NCBI GenBank assembly: GCA_038242095.1
Contig: JBBSSJ010000133.1
Coordinates: 1-12,328, forward strand
DNA length: 12,328 nt
Reading direction: 5' to 3'
From: Persicitalea sp038242095
GTDB lineage: Bacteria; Bacteroidota; Bacteroidia; Cytophagales; Spirosomataceae
Shown piece after piece: positions 6,266 to 12,328 of this stretch; position 1 is the first letter of the stretch; every line of letters begins with the position of its first letter. The position numbers and the translations under genes are program-made. The notes under the pieces were generated by a model that was given only the letters and a program-made list of their open reading frames with translations, made no database searches and was not told the DNA's origin.

Positions 6266-8032
6266 ATGTTCAAGCATCGTTTCAAAATCATCGCGGTTGT
6301 GGCCGCCTTGCTGTGGGCGCTGATCGTCCAACCTAGCGAGGCGCAACGACGCGACCGTGGCAATAAAGACAAGGCGAAGGAAACCCCGGCTGAGGCGGCG
6401 CAAATCGTGTCCACTCAGCGCCTGGAAGCGGAAGGCATGGCCGTGGAGGGCATGAAGTACATGATGATGGACGAGCCCAGTCGCGCCCTGCCCCTCTTCG
6501 AGAAGTTGGTGGCGGCACAACCGGCCGATGCCGCCGGGCACTTTATGCTCGCTTCGGCACTGCTCAAGCTTGACCGCCCGCTCGACGCCCTGCCCCACGC
6601 CAAAACGGCCTACGAATCCGACGCTGTCAACCCTTATTACGCCCAGCAACTGACGGAGATTTATACCAAACAAAAAAAGTACGACGAGGCCGCCAAAGTC
6701 TACGAAACGCTGCTTCGCCAGAATCCGGGCAATGTGCAGTTCGGGCTGGAACTAGCGGCGATGTACGTCTTCAGCGATCAGTTCGACAAAGCCATCGCCA
6801 CTTACGACCGGCTGGAAAAAGCCATCGGCGTGACCGAGGAAATTACGCATCAGAAAGAACAGCTTTACCTGCGTGAAAACAAGATCGACAAGGCTATTGA
6901 AGAAGCCAAGAAACTGATCGCCGCGGAGCCCGCCGAGCTGTCCTTCCGCATTGAGTTGGCGGAGCTACTCATCGCCAACGACCGCATCGACGACGCCGTG
7001 GCCCCGTTGCAGGAAGCCCTGAGGCTGAATCCCGACGAAGCCCAGGCCCACGTGCTGCTGGCCGACATCTACCGCCGCAAGGGCGATATTGAGAATACCA
7101 ATAAGGAGTTGCGCGTCGTATTCGCCAACCCTAACCTCGACGCCGAGCCCAAGGTACGCGTGCTGACGGGGTACCTGTCGATGCTCAAAACCGAGAAAGA
7201 TCAGGAAGACGCGATGAATCTGGCAAAGCAACTGGTCGACACGCACCCCAGCGAAGCCCGGGCCCTGGTGCTTTACGGTGATCTGCTGGTGAAGCGCGCT
7301 CGAAAAGCGGAAGCCCGCGACGCCTACGCGCGCGCCGCCCGGCTCAACAGTTCTATTTATGAGGTGTGGGGTGCGGTGCTGCAACTCGACAGCGAACTGA
7401 ACCAAATCGACAGTCTGCTGTTCCACTCGGATTTGGCGCTGGAAGTATTTCCCAATCAGGGCATGATCTGGTATTCCAACGGCTCGGCCCAACTCATCAA
7501 GCGCAATTACAAGCGGGCCGTCTCGGCGCTGGAAGAAAGCCGCCGCCTTATCGACGCACCCGAAATGAAACTACTCATCGAGTCCCAACTTGGCGATGCC
7601 TACAACGGTCTCGGTGATAACGCCAAGTCTGACGCCGCCTACGAAGCGGTGCTTAAGGCCGATCCCGACAATGAGCATGCGCTTAATAATTACAGCTACT
7701 TCCTGTCGCTACGCAAAGAAAAACTGGATCTGGCGCTGCAACTTTCCGAGCGACTAGTGCTGAAGCATCCTGAGGATCCAACCTTTCTGGATACTCACGC
7801 CTGGGTACTGTACATCAAGAAGGATTACAAAAGGGCCCGGCAGTTTCTGGAGAAAGCCGTACAGGCCCCGCAGGGTGTGAGCGGTACCATTGTGGAGCAT
7901 TACGGCGACGTGCTGGCGCAACTCGGCGAGCGCGAGAAGGCGCTCGAGCAATGGAAAAAAGCGAAGACGATGGGCGAAACCAGCGATTTACTCGATAAAA
8001 AAATCTCTACCGGCACCATCAATGAACAGTAA
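6266..8032 (+). CDS. Periplasmic tetratricopeptide repeat protein
   Basis: This is a 588-residue protein starting at ATG 6266, with a signal peptide (MFKHRFK, hydrophobic core, cleavage near SEAQ at 24-27) and a short charged linker. From about residue 45 to the end it is a chain of helical repeats of about 34 residues with TPR spacing. Examples are AAGHFMLASALLKLDRPLDA, then YDEAAKVYETLLRQNP, DDAVAPLQEALRLNP, and near the C-terminus GDVLAQLGEREKALEQWKKA. TPR arrays act as protein-binding scaffolds; no catalytic domain is present. Its stop overlaps the start of the next gene by 11 bases, so the two are probably co-translated. In Bacteroidota a TPR protein of this kind commonly precedes a DUF4292 lipoprotein and an EnvC-like protein, which suggests an envelope role; partner and function are not known to me. 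Confidence 0.9.
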   Translation: MFKHRFKIIAVVAALLWALIVQPSEAQRRDRGNKDKAKETPAEAAQIVSTQRLEAEGMAVEGMKYMMMDEPSRALPLFEKLVAAQPADAAGHFMLASALLKLDRPLDALPHAKTAYESDAVNPYYAQQLTEIYTKQKKYDEAAKVYETLLRQNPGNVQFGLELAAMYVFSDQFDKAIATYDRLEKAIGVTEEITHQKEQLYLRENKIDKAIEEAKKLIAAEPAELSFRIELAELLIANDRIDDAVAPLQEALRLNPDEAQAHVLLADIYRRKGDIENTNKELRVVFANPNLDAEPKVRVLTGYLSMLKTEKDQEDAMNLAKQLVDTHPSEARALVLYGDLLVKRARKAEARDAYARAARLNSSIYEVWGAVLQLDSELNQIDSLLFHSDLALEVFPNQGMIWYSNGSAQLIKRNYKRAVSALEESRRLIDAPEMKLLIESQLGDAYNGLGDNAKSDAAYEAVLKADPDNEHALNNYSYFLSLRKEKLDLALQLSERLVLKHPEDPTFLDTHAWVLYIKKDYKRARQFLEKAVQAPQGVSGTIVEHYGDVLAQLGEREKALEQWKKAKTMGETSDLLDKKISTGTINEQ

Positions 8033-8858
8033 AACGATCGCCTGGCTGCTCGTGGCGACTTTATTATCGGGGTTGTCGGGCTGTAAAAAGAAACGCGCCG
8101 AAAAGAATAAGCAAGAAGTCGCAGTTACCACGGTCGATTCTACCCAAATCGACGCCACGGTGGTAGATTTGGCACTTTTCGACGAGAAGGCAAATAATTT
8201 TAAAATTCAGGAAGTCGACTTCGATTACCTCACGACCAAGTCCAAGTTTTCCTTCAAGAATAAGCGCGAAGATCTTGATAACGCCAACATCAATCTACGC
8301 GTCAAAAAAGACAGCCTGATTTGGTTTTCGGTGACGGCTTTGGGCTTCGAAGTGGCGCGCGGACTGATTTCGCCGCGCGAGATCACGGTTTTGGATAAAT
8401 TCCACAAAGACTACTATACCTACGATTACGCCGAACTAAGCCGCCGCTTCCAGTTTGATCTCAGTTATCCGCTCCTGCAATCGCTCATCGTTGGCGACCT
8501 GCCAGCACCGCGCCGCGCTAACCAGCCGCTCTACCGCAAGGATGGCGCGATCCTGCTCCGGCAGCTATCCGACAGACTCACGCTCGACAACTACTTTGGT
8601 GAAAGCAGCGGCAAACTCGAACACGTGCTGGCTACCCAGCCTTTTTCCCAAAATACCCTGAAGCTCGACTACGCTGATCTCAAAAACCTGAACGGCTACC
8701 TCTTCCCCTACGCTACCAGTATCCGACTCGACTCGCGCCCCGCACCCGATCAGCCCTTCGAGCCCACCGAAATCGAGATCAAACACAGTCGCGTGGAAGT
8801 CATGAACAACAATCCCGGCTTTCCCTTCGCCATTCCCGCCAGCTACGAGCGCCGTTAG
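8022..8858 (+). CDS. DUF4292-type lipoprotein
   Basis: I chose the ATG at 8022, inside the end of the TPR gene, because it gives a clean lipoprotein signal: MNSKTIAWLLVATLLSGLSGC with Cys21 followed by lysines. The open frame extends upstream only as antisense-like coding of the TPR gene. The protein has 278 residues. After a charged linker it shows VDFDYLTTKSKFSFKNK, then NLRVKKDSLIWFSVTALGFEVARGLIS and FHKDYYTYDYAELS, with amphipathic beta-strands through the C-terminus. This fits the DUF4292 family, whose fold I recall as LolA/LolB-like, though I cannot verify that here. It is probably anchored in the outer membrane facing the periplasm. Function is unknown; the conserved company of the TPR and EnvC-like genes suggests cell-envelope assembly. 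Confidence 0.8.
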   Translation: MNSKTIAWLLVATLLSGLSGCKKKRAEKNKQEVAVTTVDSTQIDATVVDLALFDEKANNFKIQEVDFDYLTTKSKFSFKNKREDLDNANINLRVKKDSLIWFSVTALGFEVARGLISPREITVLDKFHKDYYTYDYAELSRRFQFDLSYPLLQSLIVGDLPAPRRANQPLYRKDGAILLRQLSDRLTLDNYFGESSGKLEHVLATQPFSQNTLKLDYADLKNLNGYLFPYATSIRLDSRPAPDQPFEPTEIEIKHSRVEVMNNNPGFPFAIPASYERR

Positions 8859-8902
8859 TCACCGAGCCACGTTGAGTGAGCCAATTGATGATAGCATGGG
8901 CC

Positions 8903-8933
8903 TTCATCATTCATCACTCCTCACTCATCATTA
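8903..8933. repeat. ATTCATCACTCATCATT-type intergenic repeat
   Basis: The spacer before the EnvC-like gene contains TTCATCATTCATCACTCC followed by TCACTCATCATTA. It shares 10-base words with the spacer at 5141-5166. It lies just upstream of the -7 box at 8950. Confidence 0.45.
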
Positions 8934-8949
8934 CTCTTATTACAAATCG

Positions 8950-8957
8950 TATCTTTG
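8950..8957 (+). promoter_or_regulatory. -7 promoter box TATCTTTG for the EnvC-like gene
   Basis: This is an exact match to the Bacteroidota -7 consensus TAnnTTTG, 45 bases before the ATG at 9003. No convincing -33 element precedes it. The box contains the TTG at 8955 that would otherwise look like an upstream start codon, which favours the ATG at 9003. Confidence 0.5.
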
Positions 8958-9002
8958 CGAAAAGTGAACAACAGGCCTAGCCCGTCCCTGTCCCAGGATT
9001 GT

Positions 9003-10349
9003 ATGCGTTTCCAGAGAATACTATATAGAATCATTGCCTTGTCTTTGCTACTGGTGCTGGGTTTTGGCCCAGCGGCACTCGCCCAAAAAAGTCGGGAGCA
9101 ACTCGAAAAAGAAAAGCGCGAAAACGCGGTCAAGGTCAAGGGCATCCAGAAAATCCTTAACCAAACATCCTCCCAGCGTAAAGTAAGTCTGGGCCAGTTA
9201 CAGGCACTCAACCAGCAGGTCACCACCCAAAAGAAGCAAATAAACCTGCTCACCGACGACCTCGGCCTACTTAGCCACGAGCTAAATACGCTCGAAAAAG
9301 CCCGCCGCGAACTCGCCGCCGACCTCGCCAAACTCAAAAAAGAGTACGGCCAGATGATTTACGAAGCATCCAAGCGGAATACCTACCTGAGTCAGTTGGT
9401 CTTTTTGTTTTCCGCCGCCAACTTCAACCAACTCGTGATGCGCTACAAGTACCTGGAGCAGTACACCGAAGCCCGGCGGGGACAAGTCAGGCAAATGGAA
9501 AAAGTGCGGGATGAGCTGATCGCCAAACGGGAGCGCATCGCCGCCAAGCAGCAACAGCAGCAAACCGTTTTAGCCAGCCGTCAGCAAGAAACCAATAAAC
9601 TTGTGGTGTTGCAGAACAAGCAGGATGAGGTAGTCAAAGAGCTTTCCCAAAAAGAAGCAGAACTCCGCGCCGAGTTGGTCGCTAACCGTCGCGCTGCCGC
9701 CACGTTGGAAGCCAACCTCCGTCGCCTGATCGAGCGTGAAATTCAGGAACGCCGGGAGCGCGAGCGCCGCGAACGACTGGCCCGCGAAACGGCGGCCCGC
9801 GAACGGCGCGCGCGCGAGAAAGCCGCCCGTGAAGAAGCATTGGCAGCGGGTAAAGAGCCGCCCGTTGTAGAAAAGACGGTTGAGAAACCCGCCGAAACGG
9901 TCAATTCCAGCGGCATGACCGAAGAGGAAGTATCGTTGGCCTCCTCATTTAGGGCATCCCAGGCCCGATTACCGTGGCCGACTCAGGGCTTTGTCTCAAG
10001 CCATTTTGGGCGCAGGGAACACGCCGTGTTGAAAGGCGTAATCGTGGATAACCTGGGCGTGGACATTCAAACCAGCGCGGGAGCCCCCGTTCGGACGGTA
10101 TACGACGGTACCGTGCTGGACGTAACAAGCATGCCGGGCATGAGCAACGTCGTGGCGATTCAGCACGGCGAATACATGACCGTCTACGCCAAAATGGGGA
10201 ATGTGTCGGTGCGGCGTGGCCAGAAAGTCAAGGCCCGCGAGAACATCGGCACCGTGGCCGCCGACAACGAAGGTACCTCCACTTTGCAATTTCAGATTTG
10301 GCGGAACACAACTCGTCTGAACCCCGAGCAGTGGATTTTGCGGCGGTAA
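9003..10349 (+). CDS. EnvC-like murein hydrolase activator with degenerate LytM (M23) domain
   Basis: The ATG at 9003 gives a 448-residue protein with a signal peptide (MRFQRILYRI, hydrophobic core, cleavage near LAQ at 26-28). Residues about 30-270 form a long coiled coil rich in Gln, Glu, Lys and Arg, ending in an Arg/Glu tract. Residues 323-448 are a LytM domain (LPWPTQGFVSSHFGRREH to the end). The M23 zinc motifs are changed: HxGxD is NLGVD (Asn350, Asp354 kept), YAH is YAK, and HLHFE is TLQFQ (Gln429). It therefore should not cleave peptidoglycan itself. As in EnvC it probably binds and activates an N-acetylmuramoyl-L-alanine amidase during daughter-cell separation. It has its own promoter box but follows the TPR/DUF4292 pair by 144 bases in the same direction. 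Confidence 0.9.
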   Translation: MRFQRILYRIIALSLLLVLGFGPAALAQKSREQLEKEKRENAVKVKGIQKILNQTSSQRKVSLGQLQALNQQVTTQKKQINLLTDDLGLLSHELNTLEKARRELAADLAKLKKEYGQMIYEASKRNTYLSQLVFLFSAANFNQLVMRYKYLEQYTEARRGQVRQMEKVRDELIAKRERIAAKQQQQQTVLASRQQETNKLVVLQNKQDEVVKELSQKEAELRAELVANRRAAATLEANLRRLIEREIQERRERERRERLARETAARERRAREKAAREEALAAGKEPPVVEKTVEKPAETVNSSGMTEEEVSLASSFRASQARLPWPTQGFVSSHFGRREHAVLKGVIVDNLGVDIQTSAGAPVRTVYDGTVLDVTSMPGMSNVVAIQHGEYMTVYAKMGNVSVRRGQKVKARENIGTVAADNEGTSTLQFQIWRNTTRLNPEQWILRR

Positions 10350-10390
10350 CCTCACCCCCCGGCCCCCTCTTCTTTTAGGAGAAGGGGAGA
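10350..10390. repeat. CTCACCCCCCGGCCCCCTC hairpin repeat
   Basis: Directly after the EnvC-like stop is a C-run plus CCCCCTCTTCTTTT, which folds back on AGGAGAAGGGG with one mismatch. I recall very similar CTCACCCCC-GGCCCCCTCTCC hairpins dispersed between genes in many Bacteroidota genomes. Its placement suggests a REP-like or terminator role. Confidence 0.55.
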
Positions 10391-10437
10391 AGAAAAGGGA
10401 GTGTGAAAAATTTAGGAATTAGATTACTCCCTTTTTT
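10391..10437 (+). terminator. Stem-loop with T-run, possible terminator
   Basis: AAAAGGGAGT (10393-10402) pairs perfectly with ACTCCCTTTT (10426-10435), and two more pairs extend the stem outward. The loop is 23 bases, and the 3' arm runs into TTTTTT. It sits after the GC-rich hairpin and before panB, so it probably ends the EnvC-like transcript. The loop is long for a classical terminator. Confidence 0.45.
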
Positions 10438-10457
10438 CACTTCATAAAAGAATAATT

Positions 10458-11279
10458 TTGTCTGCAAGTAAAGCCACCAACATCAAGCGCGTCACGACGC
10501 ATATCATTCAAGAAATGAAAACGCGGGGCGAGAAAATCTCCTGCCTGACCGCCTACGACTATTCGATGGGTGGCATTGTGGACGCCGCCGGGGTGGAGTT
10601 GATCCTGGTAGGCGACTCCGCCTCCAACGTCATGGCGGGTCACGAGACCACGTTGCCCATTACGCTCGATCAGATGATCTACCACGCGGCCTCGGTCGTG
10701 CGGGGAGTCAAGCGGGCGTTGGTAGTCGTAGATTTGCCGTTTGGTTCCTATCAGGGCAACTCGGAGGAAGCGTTGCGCTCGGCCATCCGCATCATGAAGG
10801 AATCGGGTGCCCATGCCGTGAAGCTGGAGGGCGGCTCAGAGGTTCAGGAATCAATAACACGCATATTAAGCGCGGGTGTGCCTGTGATGGGGCACCTGGG
10901 CCTGACGCCGCAATCAATCTATAAGTTTGGTACCTATACGGTGCGGGCGCGGGAAGAGGAGGAAGCCCAAAAGCTGCTCGACGACGCCAAGCTGCTGGAC
11001 GAAATCGGTTGTTTTGCCCTGGTACTGGAAAAAATTCCTTCGGCCCTCACCAAGCAAGCCTCCGAAAGTATTACGATCCCGACCATCGGCATCGGGGCCG
11101 GTCCCCACGCCGACGGGCAAATTCTGGTGTTGCACGACATGCTTGGAATCAACAAAGAATTCAAACCTCGTTTTTTGCGTCGATATGCTGATTTGGCAGA
11201 TACGATGCAATCGGCCATCGCGGAATATGTTAAAGACGTGAAAAGTGAGTCGTTTCCGAATGAGGGGGAGTCTTATTGA
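10458..11279 (+). CDS. panB: 3-methyl-2-oxobutanoate hydroxymethyltransferase
   Basis: PanB transfers a hydroxymethyl group from 5,10-methylene-tetrahydrofolate to 3-methyl-2-oxobutanoate to make ketopantoate, the first committed step to pantothenate and CoA. It is cytoplasmic. The 273-residue length is typical. Family motifs are all present: LTAYDYSM (30-37), VGDS with metal ligand Asp53, TTLPIT, DLPFGSY with Asp92, KLEGG with Glu124, GHLGLTPQS (145-153), LVLEKIPS with the catalytic Glu191, and GIGAG followed by DGQILVLHDMLGI. The start is taken as TTG at 10458 (MSASKATNIKRVTTH), because the next ATG, at 10515, would remove conserved residues. That TTG lies inside a TAnnTTTG-like word (TAATTTTG, 10453-10460), so the start is less sure than the identity. 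panC and panD are not in the window. Confidence 0.95.
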   Translation: MSASKATNIKRVTTHIIQEMKTRGEKISCLTAYDYSMGGIVDAAGVELILVGDSASNVMAGHETTLPITLDQMIYHAASVVRGVKRALVVVDLPFGSYQGNSEEALRSAIRIMKESGAHAVKLEGGSEVQESITRILSAGVPVMGHLGLTPQSIYKFGTYTVRAREEEEAQKLLDDAKLLDEIGCFALVLEKIPSALTKQASESITIPTIGIGAGPHADGQILVLHDMLGINKEFKPRFLRRYADLADTMQSAIAEYVKDVKSESFPNEGESY

Positions 11280-11292
11280 AGGGGTAGCTTAT

Positions 11293-11637
11293 ATGTTTAG
11301 AGATGCAAAACAAACTTTTAGTCTCATGTATATCAATAGAACGATCCTATTAACAGCGGCGGCTCTTTTATTTCTGGCAACTCTTGCGGCTCTATCATTC
11401 CCCTATGGATACTTCGCCATTCTACGCATAGTAGTTTGTGGAGTAGCTATTTACAATGCGATTCAGATAAGGAATTCCGTTATTCCTTTACTGGGATTGG
11501 TATTGGTAGCCATAGTCTTCAATCCGTTAGCTCCCGTCCATTTACCTCAAATGGTGGGACGTATCATTTATCTAGCAACAGCCGCTTCTTTTATTAGGTT
11601 GGCGATGAAGCCTCTTAATATACAGAATCCAAAATAG
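11293..11637 (+). CDS. Small four-helix membrane protein, DUF6804-like
   Basis: This is a 114-residue protein from ATG 11293, 13 bases after the panB stop; a GTG-started extension to 11245 overlaps panB in another frame and is unlikely. It has four hydrophobic segments, at about residues 15-36, 37-56, 59-78 and 86-102. The motif SFPYGYFAILRIVVCGVAIY and the later VFNPLAPVHLP resemble the small inner-membrane family I know as DUF6804. Function is unknown. Its GC content is about 40% over 11281-11640, while sampled stretches of panB and the following gene are above 60%. It is therefore probably a recent arrival or a gene under different codon pressure. It could be read through from panB; the tight spacing does not prove a shared job. 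Confidence 0.7.
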   Translation: MFRDAKQTFSLMYINRTILLTAAALLFLATLAALSFPYGYFAILRIVVCGVAIYNAIQIRNSVIPLLGLVLVAIVFNPLAPVHLPQMVGRIIYLATAASFIRLAMKPLNIQNPK

Positions 11638-11720
11638 TTCTAGACATCGGTAATTGTTCGCCTTTAACGCATTATTCATCATAATAAGCTATACAAGCGC
11701 GACCCCAACCCAATCAAAAA

Positions 11721-12328
11721 ATGAAAAAGGCTTTTCAAGTCATATACGAAGACAACCACCTCATCATCGTAAACAAGCGATCGGGCGTACTGGTGCAGGG
11801 TGATAAAACGGGGGACGTCAGTTTGCTGGAATTGCTGAAGCAGTACATCGGCGATAAGTACGACAAGCCCGGCGCGGTGTTCCTCGGTACCGTCCACCGC
11901 ATCGATCGGCCGGTGAGCGGGTTGGTGGTGTTTGCGCGCACGTCCAAGGCGCTGGAACGCATGAACGAGATTTTCCGCAAGCGCGAAGTGCAAAAAACCT
12001 ATTGGGCGATTGTGCAACGTCGTCCGACGCAGTCGAAGGGCAAGCTGGTGCATTGGCTCATCAAGGACGAGCGCCGCAATGTCACGACGGCCTACGACGA
12101 GGAAGTACCCGGCAGCCAACGCGCCGAGCTGAGCTACCGCGTGCTGGGCGAAATCAACAAATTTTATCTCTTGGAGGTAACGCCCGTCACGGGACGGCCG
12201 CACCAGATTCGGGTGCAGCTGGCCAGCATGGGCAGTCCGATTCGGGGCGATGTGAAGTATGGCTACGCCAAACCTAATGAGGACGCCAGCATCAATCTGC
12301 ACGCCCGGCGGCTGTACTTCGAGCATCC
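11721..12328 (+). CDS. RluA-family rRNA/tRNA pseudouridine synthase, C-terminus outside window
   Basis: The ATG at 11721 is preceded by an A-rich stretch. 202 residues are visible and the frame is open at the window edge. The opening VIYEDNHLIIVNKRSGVLVQ and the catalytic motif HRIDRPVSGLVVFARTSKA, with Asp62, define the RluA/RluC/RluD family. GRPHQIRVQLASMGSPIRGD further supports this. These enzymes isomerise uridine to pseudouridine in 23S rRNA or tRNA. There is no N-terminal S4 domain, unlike RluC and RluD, which points to a stand-alone RluA-like subtype; the target site cannot be predicted. The 83-base spacer before it shows no clear promoter. Confidence 0.93.
   Translation, partial: MKKAFQVIYEDNHLIIVNKRSGVLVQGDKTGDVSLLELLKQYIGDKYDKPGAVFLGTVHRIDRPVSGLVVFARTSKALERMNEIFRKREVQKTYWAIVQRRPTQSKGKLVHWLIKDERRNVTTAYDEEVPGSQRAELSYRVLGEINKFYLLEVTPVTGRPHQIRVQLASMGSPIRGDVKYGYAKPNEDASINLHARRLYFEH

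Noticed and set aside
8955..9002. TTG start at 8955 for the EnvC-like protein
   Set aside because: The TTG is part of the TATCTTTG -7 box, and the ATG at 9003 gives a standard signal peptide.
1..12328. CRISPR arrays, tRNA or rRNA genes, transposases, phage genes, toxin-antitoxin pairs
   Set aside because: I searched both strands by eye and found no regular spaced repeats, cloverleaf-like segments or matching protein motifs.

Overview
The window looks like chromosomal DNA of a Bacteroidota bacterium, most likely Cytophagales (Spirosomaceae-like). The evidence is gene content rather than a marker gene: a secreted GH2 glycosidase, a TPR / DUF4292-type lipoprotein / EnvC-like trio, lipoproteins with a Cys lipobox, TAnnTTTG-type -7 promoter boxes, few Shine-Dalgarno sites, and intergenic repeat styles common in that phylum. 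Most genes run near 55-65% GC.

Layout. Positions 1-399 (minus) hold the N-terminus of a secreted glycoside hydrolase family 2 protein. A divergent, AT-rich spacer with small palindromes (400-657) separates it from an AmpG/PAT-like MFS transporter (658-1967, plus). That transporter is broken by a one-base frameshift near 1725. Converging on it from the minus strand is a four-gene tripartite ABC exporter operon, transcribed in the order ATPase (5871-5185), HlyD/DevB-like adaptor (5148-4152), MacB/DevC-like permease (4060-2939), TolC-like outer-membrane protein (2854-1973). The ATPase and permease look intact. The adaptor carries an in-frame TAG plus a +1 frameshift, and the TolC homologue has lost most of its first structural repeat. 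I read this as an export system in decay.

A 394-base spacer (5872-6265) contains a 67-bp near-perfect inverted repeat. After it comes a plus-strand cell-envelope block: a periplasmic TPR protein (6266-8032), an overlapping DUF4292-type lipoprotein (8022-8858), and an EnvC-like LytM-domain protein whose zinc ligands are largely lost (9003-10349). A GC-rich hairpin repeat and a second stem-loop follow. Then come panB (10458-11279, pantothenate/CoA synthesis), a small AT-rich four-helix membrane protein (11293-11637) of anomalous composition, and the N-terminal part of an RluA-family pseudouridine synthase (11721 to the window end).

I found no tRNA, rRNA, CRISPR array, transposase or phage gene. 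I do not see a convincing new biological system. The most informative signals are the multi-lesion exporter operon, the 67-bp inverted repeat and an apparent excess of the word GGTACC.
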